A stretch of 64,000 bases of DNA from assembly GCA_003852775.1 (NCBI GenBank), contig RDDZ01000071.1:23811-87810 (forward strand), read 5' to 3'. This DNA is from Microbacteriaceae bacterium (GTDB lineage: Bacteria > Actinomycetota > Actinomycetes > Actinomycetales > Microbacteriaceae). The position numbers and the translations under genes are program-made. The first letter of the stretch is position 1. The number at the start of each line of letters is the position of its first letter. Positions 50,205-60,864 of this stretch are shown here, piece by piece. Under the pieces are notes generated by a model. The model was not told where the DNA came from, did not search any database, and worked only from the letters and a program-made list of their open reading frames with translations.

Positions 50205-51478
50205 TCCGCCAGTCCCTTCGTCAGGTCGGCCACCAGCTCCTGGTGGCTGGGGAGCGCGTGCCCCATCCGATCGCGCTTCACGTCGAGGTAGCCCTCGTTG
50301 AACTCGCCCACACCCACCACGAGCGGCACGAGCGCCTCGACCTCGACCCCGCGCTCGGCGAGCTGCCGGGCCTTCTCGGGGTTGTTGCTCAGCAGGCGCA
50401 CGCTGCGGATGCCGAGGTCCTTGAGGATGCCGACCGCCGCGCCGTAGTCGCGTGCGTCGGCGGGCAGACCCAGGGCGAGGTTCGCGTCGAGCGTGTCGAA
50501 GCCCTGCTCCTGCAGGCGGTAGGCGCGCAGCTTGTTGATGAGACCGATGCCGCGCCCCTCCTGCCCGCGCAGGTAGACGACGACGCCCCCCTCCTCCTGG
50601 ATGGTGTCGAGCGCGGTCTGCAGCTGCGGGCCGCACTCGCACTTGAGCGAGCCGAACACCTCGCCCGTGAGGCACTCCGAGTGCACGCGCACGAGCGCGC
50701 CGTCGCGGGGCTCGCCCGCGATCCACGCCACGTGGTCGGCGCCCGTCGAGCGGTCGCGGTAGGCGCGCACGCGGAAGGTCCCGTGCGAGGTCGGCACGTT
50801 GGTCTCGACCTCGAAACTCACGCGCTGCCACTCCGGCACCGTCACCTCGGCCCTCGGGTCGGCCTCGCAGCGGCGCTCCTCCATGAAGCGGATGAGCGCC
50901 TCGATCGTGATGACGGGCACGTTCTCGCGCTCGCCGAGGCGGATGAGGTTCGGCAGGCGCATCATCTCGCCGTCCTCGTCGACGATCTCGACGATACCGG
51001 CGACGGGTGTGAGGCCCGCAAGCTTCATGAGGTCGACAGCCGCCTCCGTGTGGCCGTCGCGCTCGCGCACGCCGCCGTCGACGGCGCGCAGCGGCATGAC
51101 GTGGCCGGGGCGGTGGAGGCTCGCGGGGGTCGACCCGGGGTCGGCGAGCACGCGCAGCGTGTGGGCGCGGTCCGAGGCCGAGATGCCCGTCGAGAGGCGG
51201 TTCGCGGCGTCGACCGAGACGGTGTAGGCGGTGCCGCGCGGGTCCTCGTTGCGGGCCACCATGGGCGGCAGGTCGAGACGGTCGGCGATCTCGTTCGTCA
51301 TGGGCGCGCAGATGAAGCCCGAGGAGTGCTTGACCGCCCACGCGATCCACTCCTGGCTCGCGCTCTCCGCGGCGAGCACGATGTCGCCCTCGTTCTCGCG
51401 CCCCTCGTCGTCGGCCACGATCACGGGCCGACCCTCCCGCAGCGCCTGGAGCGCCGCGGGGATGTCGCTGAGGCTCAT
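50201..51478 (-). CDS. ribBA: Bifunctional DHBP synthase / GTP cyclohydrolase II
   Basis: The 425-residue fusion makes both riboflavin precursors. The N-terminal RibB part (about 1-200) has VIVADDEGRENEGDIV, HSSGFICAPM, STGISASDRAHTLR, and RPGHVMPLRA for DHBP formation. The C-terminal RibA part (about 205-425) has zinc ligands in HSECLTGEVFGSLKCECG, and RGQEGRGIGLINKLRAYRLQ, then DYGAAVGILKDLG. ATG 51478 overlaps the riboflavin synthase stop by four bases (ATGA). Confidence 0.97.
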   Translation of the reverse strand: MSLSDIPAALQALREGRPVIVADDEGRENEGDIVLAAESASQEWIAWAVKHSSGFICAPMTNEIADRLDLPPMVARNEDPRGTAYTVSVDAANRLSTGISASDRAHTLRVLADPGSTPASLHRPGHVMPLRAVDGGVRERDGHTEAAVDLMKLAGLTPVAGIVEIVDEDGEMMRLPNLIRLGERENVPVITIEALIRFMEERRCEADPRAEVTVPEWQRVSFEVETNVPTSHGTFRVRAYRDRSTGADHVAWIAGEPRDGALVRVHSECLTGEVFGSLKCECGPQLQTALDTIQEEGGVVVYLRGQEGRGIGLINKLRAYRLQEQGFDTLDANLALGLPADARDYGAAVGILKDLGIRSVRLLSNNPEKARQLAERGVEVEALVPLVVGVGEFNEGYLDVKRDRMGHALPSHQELVADLTKGLAE

Positions 51479-52089
51479 CGGGTGACTCCCATCTGGAGCA
51501 TCCGCTCCACGTGACGGGCGAGGATGTCCGTCTCGATGTTGACACGGTCGCCCGGGGTGAGCGCGCCGTGGGTCGTCGCCTGGAGGGTCTCGGGGATGAG
51601 CGACACCTCGAACCACTGCTCGGGCTCAGACGCGTCCGAGACGGCGCTCACGGTGAGCGAGGTGCCGTCGACCGCGATCGAGCCCTTGCGGGTCACGAGC
51701 GGGGCGAGCTCCGGGGCGAGCGTGAAGCGCACGACGCGCCAGCCCGATCCGTCCTCCGTCGAGAGCACCGTCGCGGTGCCGTCGACGTGGCCCTGCACGA
51801 TGTGCCCGCCGAGCCGATCGCCGACGGCGGCGGCGCGCTCGATGTTGACGCGATCGCCCGGGCGGCGCTCGCCGATCGTCGTGACCTGGATCGAGACGCC
51901 CATGACGTCGGCCGTGAACCAGTCGTCGCCCTGGTCGACGACAGTGAGGCAGACACCCGAGACCGAGATGGAGTCGCCGTGCTTCGCGTCGGAGACGGCG
52001 AGCGGGGCGCGCACGGTGATGCGCGCGGCGTCGCCGACGGGCTCCCACGCGAGCACCTCGCCGATCTCCTCGATGATGCCGGTGAACAT
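51475..52089 (-). CDS. ribE: Riboflavin synthase, alpha chain
   Basis: The 204-residue trimeric enzyme converts two lumazines to riboflavin. It has the start MFTGIIEEIGEV and two internal lumazine-binding repeats: first SVSGVCLTVVD with GGHIVQGHVDGTA, second AVDGTSLTVSAV with ETDILARHVERML. Ser/His/Cys positions C in SGVCLTV and H in GHIVQGHVDG are as expected. The stop overlaps ribBA and the start is two bases after ribD, a tight operon. Confidence 0.97.
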   Translation of the reverse strand: MFTGIIEEIGEVLAWEPVGDAARITVRAPLAVSDAKHGDSISVSGVCLTVVDQGDDWFTADVMGVSIQVTTIGERRPGDRVNIERAAAVGDRLGGHIVQGHVDGTATVLSTEDGSGWRVVRFTLAPELAPLVTRKGSIAVDGTSLTVSAVSDASEPEQWFEVSLIPETLQATTHGALTPGDRVNIETDILARHVERMLQMGVTR

Positions 52090-52091
52090 GG

Positions 52092-53108
52092 TCAGCTCCT
52101 TCTCTCGGGTCGTGCCATCACGAGCAGGTCCTCGCCGAGCTGCTCGACGCTCGTGATGGTGAGGCGGCGGGCCTCGGAGATCGTGCGGATGCCGAGGTCG
52201 CCCACGGCGAGCCGGTCGCCGCCCAGGAGGGCGGGGGCCAGGTAAACGGCGTACTCGTCGGCGTAGCCGCCCGCGATGACGGCGGAGGCGAGCGTCGGCC
52301 CGCCCTCGACGTACACGCGACGGACGCCGCGCGCGTGCAGCTCGGCGAGCACGCGTCCGAGGTCGCGCGTGCCCGTCTCGACGAGGCCCGCGGGGTGGCG
52401 GCGGAGGGCGGCGTCCGCGGGCACGGGGCGCGCGCCCACTACGACGGGCAGCGGCTGGTGGGCGAGCAGCTCGCCGCCGTCGCCGCGCGCCGTGAGGGCG
52501 GGGTCGTCGGCGAGCACGGTGCCGGTGCCGACGAGGATCGCGTCGGACGCGGCGCGCTGCTCGTGCACGCGCTGGCGGGCGGCGGTGCCCGTGATCCACC
52601 GGCTCGTGCCGTCGGATGCGGCGGCGCGGCCGTCGAGGCTCGACGCCCACTTGACCGTCACCCACGGGCGGTCGCGGGAGACGGCCGTGAGCCACACGTG
52701 CAGGAACGCGGACACCTCGTCGGCGAGCACGCCCGGGACGACGTCGACACCCGCCGCGCGGAGGCGCCCGGCCCCGCCGGACGACTCGTGGCCGGGGTCC
52801 GAGACGGCGTAGACGACGCGCGCGACGCCGGCCGCGATGAGCGCCTCGCTGCAGGGACCCGTGCGCCCCGTGTGGTTGCAGGGCTCGAGGGTGACGACGG
52901 CGGTCAGACCGCGGGCGTCCGCGACGCGCGAGAGGGCGTCGACCTCGGCGTGCGCGGTGCCGGCGCCGTGGTGCCAGCCCTCGGCGACGATCGCGCCCGA
53001 GGCGTCGAGCAGCACGCAGCCGACCTGGGGGTTGCCGCCGGTGACCGGGCCGCGCGCGGCGAGGTCGAGGGCACGGCGCATCGCGGCGTCGTAGGCGGTG
53101 GCGGCCAT
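52092..53108 (-). CDS. ribD: Riboflavin deaminase/reductase
   Basis: The 338-residue bifunctional enzyme has an N-terminal deaminase (HAEVDALSR, then TLEPCNHTGRTGPCSEAL) with zinc ligands His, Cys and Cys, and a C-terminal reductase (WVTVKWASSLDGRAA, then VEGGPTLASAVIAGG). ATG 53108 is chosen since MAATAYDAAMRRALDLA is the usual start, and GGAAGG lies seven bases upstream. It is the first gene of the operon, 80 bases below the FMN riboswitch. Confidence 0.96.
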   Translation of the reverse strand: MAATAYDAAMRRALDLAARGPVTGGNPQVGCVLLDASGAIVAEGWHHGAGTAHAEVDALSRVADARGLTAVVTLEPCNHTGRTGPCSEALIAAGVARVVYAVSDPGHESSGGAGRLRAAGVDVVPGVLADEVSAFLHVWLTAVSRDRPWVTVKWASSLDGRAAASDGTSRWITGTAARQRVHEQRAASDAILVGTGTVLADDPALTARGDGGELLAHQPLPVVVGARPVPADAALRRHPAGLVETGTRDLGRVLAELHARGVRRVYVEGGPTLASAVIAGGYADEYAVYLAPALLGGDRLAVGDLGIRTISEARRLTITSVEQLGEDLLVMARPERRS

Positions 53109-53189
53109 CGCATCCCTTCCGGTTTCCGGTCCGGGATGCACGACGAGAGTCGGCGACGCCGCGCACCCGTGGCTGCACGCATGCGGCGG

Positions 53190-53318
53190 CGCGTGCTTCC
53201 TCTCATCCGGACTCTGACCGTCGGTTCCGGAGTTCCACCGGATCGGCCTCGGCCCGTTCGGGTCGAGGTTCGCGGACTATCACCGCCGGTGCGGAATTCC
53301 ACCGCCCCCGGAGCACGT
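53190..53318 (-). promoter_or_regulatory. FMN riboswitch (RFN element)
   Basis: Read on the minus strand, the RFN consensus elements occur in order: GGGGGCGGTGGAATTCCGCA, CCGGCGGTGATAGTCCGCGA, CCGATCCGGTGGAACTCCGG, and AACCGACGGTCAGAGTCCGG with ATGAGAGGAAG. FMN binding lowers expression of ribD-ribE-ribBA-ribH. A -10-like TAGACT at about 53336 precedes it. The switch probably acts on translation or termination in the 80 bases before ribD. Confidence 0.95.
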
Positions 53319-53405
53319 GCTTCTTTCGGAGTCTACAACGCGCCCCTCGCGCGGGTATTCCCGCCCGTCACAGAGCGTCTCGGGTGCCGAGCCGCGATGG
53401 CGCCG

Positions 53406-54134
53406 TCAGCCGAGCAGCGCCGGCAGCTCGGCGAGGGTACGGATGACGGGCACGCCCTCCGCCTCGGCCTCGGCGAGCTGCTCGCGCGTCGCGACACCGC
53501 GACGGTCGATGAGCACGCCGAGCATCCCCGCGCGGGCCGCGCCGATCGCATCCGTGTGGAGGCGGTCGCCGACGTAGCAGCACTCCTCGGGCGGCACCCC
53601 GAGGTGCGCGGCCGCGACCTCGAAGATACGCGCATCCGGCTTCGCGACGCCCACGACACCGCTCGCGATGATGTTCTCTACCGGGATGAGCCGCTCGAGC
53701 CCCGTGCCGAGCACCTTGGAGCTCTGGAACGCGAGCTCGCCGTTCGTGATGATGCCGAGCGCGCGCGGCGCGATGGCCGCGATGCACTCGGCGACGTCGT
53801 CGTGCAGGCGCCAGCTCGTCTCGTAGTACCCGAGGTAGGTCTCGAACCACGCCTCGGCGGCCTCGTCGTCGAGCTCGATGCCGTAGGGGGCGACGAAGCC
53901 GCGTGCCCGCGCCCGGCGCTGCTCGCGGAAGTCCACCTCGCCCGCGAGGTAGCGGTGGTAGTGCTCCTCCTCGAGGGCGTTCCAGCGTGCGAACTCGGCC
54001 GCCGGCTCCGCCTGCGCGAGCGGTCCGCCGAGCGCGGCGCGGTAGGAGTGGATGCCCGCCTCGACCGACTCGCGGTGCGCGAACAGGGTGTCGTCGAGGT
54101 CGAAGAGCACCGCCCGGATGCCGCGGCGCGTCAC
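53406..54134 (-). CDS. HAD-superfamily hydrolase (YjjG-like)
   Basis: The 242-residue protein has motif I FDLDDTLFAHRE (nucleophile Asp 11, acid Asp 13), a helical cap of about 80 residues, motif II ITNGE, motif III Lys in GVAKPDARIF, and motif IV YVGDRLHTDAIGAARAG. Members hydrolyse phosphate esters; the closest pattern is the nucleotidase/phosphatase YjjG type. GTG 54134 overlaps the acetyltransferase stop by four bases, so they are coupled. The riboflavin pathway still needs a phosphatase for the pyrimidine intermediate, and HAD enzymes fill that role elsewhere. The promoter-free gap to the rib operon makes this only a suggestion. Confidence 0.9.
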   Translation of the reverse strand: MTRRGIRAVLFDLDDTLFAHRESVEAGIHSYRAALGGPLAQAEPAAEFARWNALEEEHYHRYLAGEVDFREQRRARARGFVAPYGIELDDEAAEAWFETYLGYYETSWRLHDDVAECIAAIAPRALGIITNGELAFQSSKVLGTGLERLIPVENIIASGVVGVAKPDARIFEVAAAHLGVPPEECCYVGDRLHTDAIGAARAGMLGVLIDRRGVATREQLAEAEAEGVPVIRTLAELPALLG

Positions 54135-54694
54135 GGCAGCATCGGCCAGACGCTACGGGTGCCGCGGTCGGCCGCGGTCATGCTGCCCGTCCAGGCGGGC
54201 TCGCGGTCGCCGTCGCGGTTCGCGACCTCGCCGAGCGCTTCGCCGTCGTAGCGGAAGCCGACGGACCGCGCGAGGGCCGCCGAGGCGATGTTGCCGATCG
54301 CGCACTCCCAGGTGAGCCGCTCGAGGCCGAGCCCCTCGGGCGAGAACGCGAAGTCGGCCACGAGCTCGAACGCGGCGCGCGTGATGCCGCGCCCCCGGTG
54401 GGGGGCGCCGAGCCAGTAGCCCACCGAGCCGCTCGGGACGCGCACGCCGATCGCGCCCCACAGCTCGCCGTCCGCCTCGCCGCGGATCGCCCACGTCGCC
54501 TCGTCACCGCGCTCCCAGCCGCCGGCGGCGTAGTCGCGCACGAAGAACTCGGCGTGGCTGCGCTCGTACGGCCACGGGGTGGTCAGGAACCGCTCGAAGA
54601 TCGGGTCGCTGCAGTACTCGACGATGAGGTCGATGTCGGCGTCTCGCAGGGTCGTGAGCACGACCCCGTCGCCGACGAGCGTCACGGGCTCCAT
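54131..54694 (-). CDS. GNAT-family N-acetyltransferase (RimJ/RimL type)
   Basis: The 187-residue protein has the GNAT fold of the ribosomal-protein acetyltransferase branch: LVGDGVVLTTLRDADIDLIVEYCSDP at the N-terminus, GYWLGAPHRGRGITRAAFELV with the acetyl-CoA-binding RGRGI loop (about 112-116), and ERLTWECAIGNIASAALARSVGFRYDG. The substrate is unknown. ATG 54694 lies eight bases before the trpS stop side, and it overlaps the HAD gene by four bases, making a trpS-GNAT-HAD unit. Confidence 0.92.
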   Translation of the reverse strand: MEPVTLVGDGVVLTTLRDADIDLIVEYCSDPIFERFLTTPWPYERSHAEFFVRDYAAGGWERGDEATWAIRGEADGELWGAIGVRVPSGSVGYWLGAPHRGRGITRAAFELVADFAFSPEGLGLERLTWECAIGNIASAALARSVGFRYDGEALGEVANRDGDREPAWTGSMTAADRGTRSVWPMLP

Positions 54695-54702
54695 CGGGGT
54701 CC

Positions 54703-55765
<1,063 letters not shown>

Positions 55766-55777
55766 GGAGTATTCAGA

Positions 55778-55819
55778 GCTGGGTGTCGACACGCCTGCTG
55801 CGCAGGCAACTCAACCTGC
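55778..55819. repeat. Dispersed palindrome, degenerate copy C
   Basis: GCTGGGTGTCGACACGC at one end and AACTCAACCTGC at the other match copy B with a few changes. Inner arms are GCCTGC/GCAGGC. Copies B and C stand side by side, 12 bases apart. A small hairpin GATCTTTCAGATC follows at 55820-55833. Confidence 0.65.
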
Positions 55820-55825
55820 GATCTT

Positions 55826-56659
55826 TCAGATCGCATAGTCGACGACGACGGGGGCGTGGTCGGACCATCGCTGGTCGTAGGCGGGAGCGCGGTCGACGGT
55901 GTAGGAGACGGCCTTCTCGGCGAGGGCCTTCGTGGCGAGGTGGTAGTCGATGCGCCAACCGGTGTCGGTGTCGAACGCCTTGCCGCGCTGCGACCACCAC
56001 GTGTACGGCCCGGGCACCTCGCCCGCGAAGCGGCGGCCGACGTCGACCCAGCCGAAGCCGGCACCGTCGTTGTAGCCCTCCTCGCCCTCGGCGCCGACGA
56101 AGCGGTCGAAGTAGGCGCGCTCCTCGGGCAGGAAGCCGGCGCGCTTCACGTTGCCCTTCCAGTTCTTGATGTCGAGGGTGCGGTGGCCGACGTTGAGGTC
56201 GCCGACGACGAGCGCGAGCGGGTTGTGCTCGGCGAGCTTCGGCAGGCGCTCGGCCATCGCGTCGAGGAACTTGTACTTCTCGACCTGCTTGGGGGTGTCG
56301 GCCTCGCCCGAGTTCACGTAGCAGGAGACGACCGTGATGATCGTGCCGTCGACGTCGTAGTCCGCCTCGAGCCAGCGGCCGGCCGAGTCGAAGTCGTCGG
56401 GGCCGAAGGTCACGCGGTGGATCTCGGCCTTGCGGCGGCTCGCGATCGCGACGCCCGCCCGGCCCTTCGCGGTGGCGGGGTCGTGGAGCACGTCCCATTC
56501 GTCGCCGAGGAGCGCCGTGAGGTCGTCGGTCTCGGCGCGAACCTCCTGAAGGGCGAGGATGTCGATGCCGCGCGGGGCGAGCCAGTCGCCCATGCCCTTC
56601 CGGAAGGCGGCGCGCACGCCGTTGACGTTGACTGTCGCGATGCGGAGGGGGCGGGACAC
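55826..56659 (-). CDS. xth: Exodeoxyribonuclease III (AP endonuclease)
   Basis: The 277-residue enzyme of the EEP family cleaves at abasic sites and trims 3' ends. Motifs are ATVNVNGVRAAF (metal-binding Asn), LALQEVRAETDD (Glu), GDLNVGHRTLD (Asp/Asn), and the terminal WSDHAPVVVDYA with the catalytic Asp-His. GTG 56659 is chosen because SRPLRIATVNVN is the usual start. It is downstream of the YihY gene by 30 bases on the same strand. Confidence 0.95.
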   Translation of the reverse strand: MSRPLRIATVNVNGVRAAFRKGMGDWLAPRGIDILALQEVRAETDDLTALLGDEWDVLHDPATAKGRAGVAIASRRKAEIHRVTFGPDDFDSAGRWLEADYDVDGTIITVVSCYVNSGEADTPKQVEKYKFLDAMAERLPKLAEHNPLALVVGDLNVGHRTLDIKNWKGNVKRAGFLPEERAYFDRFVGAEGEEGYNDGAGFGWVDVGRRFAGEVPGPYTWWSQRGKAFDTDTGWRIDYHLATKALAEKAVSYTVDRAPAYDQRWSDHAPVVVDYAI

Positions 56660-56689
56660 GCCCTCAACTCTAACGAGCGCCCCTGACCG

Positions 56690-57754
56690 TCAGGTGCGAC
56701 CGAAAAGCCGCTTCCAGAAGGGCCTGCGCTCGGCGGCGAGCTCCGCCCTCAGCTCTTCGCGCAGCCGCTCCCGCTCGCGCTCCGCCTCGGCCGCACGCTC
56801 GGCGGCGAGCCGCGTGTCGAGCGGAACCCCCGCGTCCGTCATCGACACGAAGACCCAGCAGGCCGCCACGAGGATCACCTGGCACACGAGCGTGAACCAG
56901 ATGAGCAGACCGATGATGACCGCGAAGCCGGCGAGCAGGGGGTTGTTGGTGGCGCCGCCGAGCAGCGTCGTGCCGAGCACCTTGAGCACCCCGAGCGCGA
57001 GCGCGCCGAGCAACGCCCCCTGCACGAGGAACCGGAACGGGATGTGCACGCCCGCGAGCACGCGGTAGAACGCGCCCAGCACGACCGCGTCGATCACGAA
57101 CATGAGCGCGATCGAGAGCACGCGCGTCGAGATCGCGGCGACGGCGTCGTCCCGGATGCCGACGAGGTCGAGCAGGCCCTCGAGCGCCTGCGACGACAGC
57201 ACCGAGAGGCCCGCCGAGATGAGCAGGAGCACCCCGAAACCGATCGCGAGCCCGAGGTCCTTGAGCTTGAGCAGGAGGAAGTTGGTGGGCGGTGCGGGCA
57301 GGTCGCCGAGCAGGCGCACGGCGTCGCGGGCGGACGCGAGCCAGCCGAGCGCCGTGAAGAGCAGGCCGCCGAGCGCGATGGCGCCCGTCCACCCCAGCAC
57401 CGTCGTGTCGACGAGGTCGTCGGGGTCGATCGCGCCGCCGTCGCCCGTGTCGATGAGGCCGGGCACGGCATCCGCGAGCAGTCCGAGCAGCGCTGCCTGC
57501 AACGCGGGCTGCGCCGCGACGACGAGGCCGAACACCGAGAACGCCACCCAGATGGCCGCGAACACGGCGAAGATCGCCTGGTTCGACAGTCCCGCCGCGA
57601 GCAGCGGACCGCGGTGGGCGGCGTAGTCCTGGAAGACGCGCACCGGCTTGAGGGCCATGACCCACGCGACGACGCGCTGCACCCACGCGACGAACGCGGG
57701 CGGGCGCTTCCCCGCCTCCTCGACCTCCGCGGGCGCGTCGGACTCGTGTGCCAT
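56690..57754 (-). CDS. YihY/virulence factor BrkB-family membrane protein
   Basis: The 354-residue protein has six predicted helices (about residues 60-85, 115-140, 170-195, 205-235, 240-265 and 275-305). Family hallmarks are the N-terminal VRVFQDYAAHRGPLLAAGLSNQAIFAVFAA and CQVILVAACWVFVS near the end. A charged helical tail of about 45 residues (AERAAEAERERERLREELRAELAAERR read in parts) ends it. The family is often misnamed ribonuclease BN; its function is unknown. ATG 57754 is used, and a GTG three bases upstream is equally possible. Confidence 0.93.
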   Translation of the reverse strand: MAHESDAPAEVEEAGKRPPAFVAWVQRVVAWVMALKPVRVFQDYAAHRGPLLAAGLSNQAIFAVFAAIWVAFSVFGLVVAAQPALQAALLGLLADAVPGLIDTGDGGAIDPDDLVDTTVLGWTGAIALGGLLFTALGWLASARDAVRLLGDLPAPPTNFLLLKLKDLGLAIGFGVLLLISAGLSVLSSQALEGLLDLVGIRDDAVAAISTRVLSIALMFVIDAVVLGAFYRVLAGVHIPFRFLVQGALLGALALGVLKVLGTTLLGGATNNPLLAGFAVIIGLLIWFTLVCQVILVAACWVFVSMTDAGVPLDTRLAAERAAEAERERERLREELRAELAAERRPFWKRLFGRT

Positions 57755-57797
57755 CACCCCACGCTATCGGCGCGGGGGAGCGATCGGTGGGGCTTGA

Positions 57798-58580
57798 CTA
57801 CGCCTTCGGGATGTCGGGCTTGCCGCGCAGCACGGCCGCCTTGACCTCGGCGATCGCCTTCGTGACCTCGATGCCGCGCGGGCACGCCTCCGAGCAGTTG
57901 AAGGTCGTGCGACAGCGCCACACGCCCTCCTTGTCGTTGAGGATGTCGAGGCGCACGTTCGCCGCCTCGTCGCGCGAGTCGAAGATGAAGCGGTGCGCGT
58001 TGACGATCGCGGCCGGGCCGAAGTACTGGCCGTCCGTCCAGAACACCGGGCAGCTCGAGGTGCACGCGGCGCACAGGATGCACTTGGTCGTGTCGTCGAA
58101 GCGCTCGCGCTGCGCGACCGACTGGATGCGCTCCTTCTCGGGCTTGTCGCTCGCGATGAGGAACGGCTGGATCTCGCGGTACGACTGGAAGAACGGCTCC
58201 ATGTCGACGATGAGGTCCTTCTCGAGCGGAAGACCCTTGATCGCCTCGACGTAGATCGGCTTCGAGATGTCGAGGTCCTTGATGAGCGTCTTGCACGCGA
58301 GCCGGTTGCGGCCGTTGATGCGCATCGCGTCGGAGCCGCAGATGCCGTGCGCGCACGAGCGGCGGAAGGTCAGCGAGCCGTCCTGCTCCCACTTGATCTT
58401 GTGGAGCGCGTCGAGCACGCGGTCGGTCGCGAAGAGCTCGACGTCGAAGTCCTGCCAGTACGGCTCGGCGTCCTTCTCCGGGTCGTAGCGGCGGATGATG
58501 AGGGTGACCGTGAAGGCCTGGATGGGCGCCTCGGCCGTGGGCGTGTTGTCGACCGCCTCGAGGGTGGCTGCGCCGGCCAT
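57798..58580 (-). CDS. sdhB: Succinate dehydrogenase iron-sulfur subunit
   Basis: The 260-residue protein carries a plant-type [2Fe-2S] centre (CAHGICGSDAMRINGRNRLAC, read as C-x4-C-x2-S and final Cys, about 76-96). A second domain has [4Fe-4S] and [3Fe-4S] ligands (CILCAACTSSCPVF, about 170-183, and TFNCSEACPRGIEV, about 227-240). It passes electrons from FAD to quinone. ATG 58580 overlaps the sdhA stop (TGATG). It is the last gene of sdhCDAB. Confidence 0.97.
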   Translation of the reverse strand: MAGAATLEAVDNTPTAEAPIQAFTVTLIIRRYDPEKDAEPYWQDFDVELFATDRVLDALHKIKWEQDGSLTFRRSCAHGICGSDAMRINGRNRLACKTLIKDLDISKPIYVEAIKGLPLEKDLIVDMEPFFQSYREIQPFLIASDKPEKERIQSVAQRERFDDTTKCILCAACTSSCPVFWTDGQYFGPAAIVNAHRFIFDSRDEAANVRLDILNDKEGVWRCRTTFNCSEACPRGIEVTKAIAEVKAAVLRGKPDIPKA

Positions 58581-60388
58581 CAGTACTTCCTCTCCATCGG
58601 CTGGTAGTTGGTGATCACGACGGGCTTCCAGTCGAGCGTGATGTGGTCCTCGGCGTTGGCCGAGTGGGGGTCGCCCGTAAGGTACGCCATCGTGTGCTTC
58701 ATGTAGTTCTCGTCGTCGCGCTTCGGGTAGTCGTCGCGCATGTGGCCGCCGCGGCTCTCCTTGCGGTTCTTCGCCGAGTACACGACGACCTCCGCGAGGT
58801 CGAGCAGGAAGCCGAGCTCGATCGCCTCGAGCAGGTCGGTGTTGAAGCGGTGGCCCTTGTCCTGGATGGACACGTTCTTGTAGCGCTCGCGCAGCTCGTG
58901 GATGGTCTGGGTGACCTTCTCGAGCGACTCCTCGGTGCGGAACACCTGGGCGTTGCGGTCCATCTCCTCCTGCAGCTCCTTGCGGAGGGCGGCGATGCGC
59001 TCGGTGCCCTGCGAGTTGCGGAGGCTCTCGACCATCTCGCGCACGCCGGCCGCGGCATCCGCGGGGAGGGGCGTGAAGTCGACCGTGGCGGCGTACTCGA
59101 CGGCGTTGTTGCCGGCGCGCTTGCCGAAGACGTTGATGTCGAGGAGCGAGTTGGTGCCGAGGCGGTTCGAGCCGTGCACCGAGACGCACGCACACTCGCC
59201 CGCGGCGTAGAGGCCCGGCACGACGTTCTCGTTGTCGCGCAGCACCTCGGCCTTGACGTTGGTCGGGATGCCGCCCATCGCGTAGTGGGCGGTCGGCATG
59301 ACGGGCACGGGCTCGTACACCGGGTCGACGCCGAGGTAGGTGCGGGCGAACTCCGTGATGTCGGGGAGCTTCGTCTCGAGCACCTCGGCGCCCAGGTGGG
59401 TGCAGTCGAGCAGCACGTAGTCCTTGTGCGGGCCGGCGCCGCGTCCCTCCGCGACCTCCTGCACCATGCAGCGGCTCACGATGTCGCGCGGGGCGAGGTC
59501 CTTGATGGTGGGGGCGTAGCGCTCCATGAAGCGCTCGCCGGAGGCGTTGCGCAGGATGGCGCCCTCACCGCGCGCACCCTCGGTGAGGAGGATGCCGAGG
59601 CCCGCGAGGCCGGTCGGGTGGAACTGGAAGAACTCCATGTCCTCGAGCGGCAGGCCCTTGCGCCAGATGATGCCGACGCCGTCACCCGTGAGGGTGTGGG
59701 CGTTCGAGGTGGTCTTGTAGATCTTGCCGAAGCCGCCCGTGGCGAAGACGATCGACTTCGCCTGGAAGACGTGCAGCTGACCGGTCGCGAGCTCGTAGGC
59801 GACGACGCCCGAGGGCTTCTTCTCGCCGTCGACCTCGGTCATGACGAGGTCGAGCGCGTAGAACTCGTTGAAGAAGTTGACGCCGAGCTTGACGCAGTTC
59901 TGGAACAGCGTCTGCAGGATCATGTGGCCCGTGCGGTCGGCCGCGTAGCAGGCGCGGCGGACGGGCGCCTTGCCGTGGTCGCGCGTGTGGCCGCCGAAGC
60001 GGCGCTGGTCGATCTTGCCCTCGGGCGTGCGGTTGAACGGCAGGCCCATGTTCTCGAGGTCGAGGACCGCGTCGATGGCCTCCTTCGCGAGGATCTCGGC
60101 CGCGTCCTGGTCGACGAGGTAGTCGCCGCCCTTGACGGTGTCGAAGGTGTGCCACTCCCACGAGTCCTCTTCGACGTTCGCGAGCGCCGCGGCCATGCCG
60201 CCCTGCGCCGCACCCGTGTGCGAGCGGGTGGGGTAGAGCTTGGTGATGACCGCGGTGTTGGCCTTGGGGGCCGCCTCGATCGCGGCGCGCATGCCGGCGC
60301 CGCCCGCTCCGACGATGACGACGTCGTGCCGGTGGTAGTGCACGCCGTCGATGACGTCTCCGTCTTCGAACTCCAGGTACTCGCTCAC
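58580..60388 (-). CDS. sdhA: Succinate dehydrogenase flavoprotein subunit
   Basis: The 602-residue protein binds FAD covalently at His in [15 protein letters not shown] (about residue 62). It has the dinucleotide loop [13 protein letters not shown] and active-site regions [15 protein letters not shown] and [11 protein letters not shown]. The catalytic Arg lies in [24 protein letters not shown] 60388 ([10 protein letters not shown]) is chosen for GAGAGAA upstream and its distance of 27 bases from sdhD. It is coupled with sdhB. Confidence 0.97.
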   Translation of the reverse strand: MSEYLEFEDGDVIDGVHYHRHDVVIVGAGGAGMRAAIEAAPKANTAVITKLYPTRSHTGAAQGGMAAALANVEEDSWEWHTFDTVKGGDYLVDQDAAEILAKEAIDAVLDLENMGLPFNRTPEGKIDQRRFGGHTRDHGKAPVRRACYAADRTGHMILQTLFQNCVKLGVNFFNEFYALDLVMTEVDGEKKPSGVVAYELATGQLHVFQAKSIVFATGGFGKIYKTTSNAHTLTGDGVGIIWRKGLPLEDMEFFQFHPTGLAGLGILLTEGARGEGAILRNASGERFMERYAPTIKDLAPRDIVSRCMVQEVAEGRGAGPHKDYVLLDCTHLGAEVLETKLPDITEFARTYLGVDPVYEPVPVMPTAHYAMGGIPTNVKAEVLRDNENVVPGLYAAGECACVSVHGSNRLGTNSLLDINVFGKRAGNNAVEYAATVDFTPLPADAAAGVREMVESLRNSQGTERIAALRKELQEEMDRNAQVFRTEESLEKVTQTIHELRERYKNVSIQDKGHRFNTDLLEAIELGFLLDLAEVVVYSAKNRKESRGGHMRDDYPKRDDENYMKHTMAYLTGDPHSANAEDHITLDWKPVVITNYQPMERKY

Positions 60389-60414
60389 GTTCTCTCTCAC
60401 TACTGGACGCGGGG

Positions 60415-60864
60415 CTACTGGGCCGCGCAGCTCGCGATCAGCTCGGCGTTGTTGGTCTCGCCGAGGCAGGGGTCGAAGGTCGTCAGCACGAGCGTGCCGA
60501 GGACGATGAGCACGACGGTGGTCGCGCCGAGCGCCCACAGGAGGACGCTGCGGAAGCGGCCGTGGGCGTAGTCGTTGGCGAGCGTGCGCATGCCGTTCGC
60601 ACCGTGGATGAGGGCGAGCCACAGCAGGAGCGTGTCCCACACGACCCAGAACGGGTCCGCGAGCTTGCCGGCCACGAACGCCCAGTCGAGGATCGAGACC
60701 TTGCCCGGGAAGATCAGGTTGTAGAAGAGGTGGCCGAAGATCAGCACGACGAGCAGGACGCCCGAGACGCGCATGTAGACCCAGCCCCACTTCTCGAGGT
60801 TGACGCCGTTGCGCTTCGGCTCGCGCGTGTACGGGCTGCGCGGCGCGGCGATGTCTGTGCTCAT
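60415..60864 (-). CDS. sdhD: Succinate dehydrogenase membrane anchor
   Basis: The 149-residue protein has three helices (about residues 28-48, 68-88 and 104-126). [25 protein letters not shown], read in two parts, contains the haem-ligand His, and [16 protein letters not shown] contains the family HGxxGxR motif. It shares TGATGA with sdhC. With SdhC it forms the quinone site. Confidence 0.93.
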   Translation of the reverse strand: MSTDIAAPRSPYTREPKRNGVNLEKWGWVYMRVSGVLLVVLIFGHLFYNLIFPGKVSILDWAFVAGKLADPFWVVWDTLLLWLALIHGANGMRTLANDYAHGRFRSVLLWALGATTVVLIVLGTLVLTTFDPCLGETNNAELIASCAAQ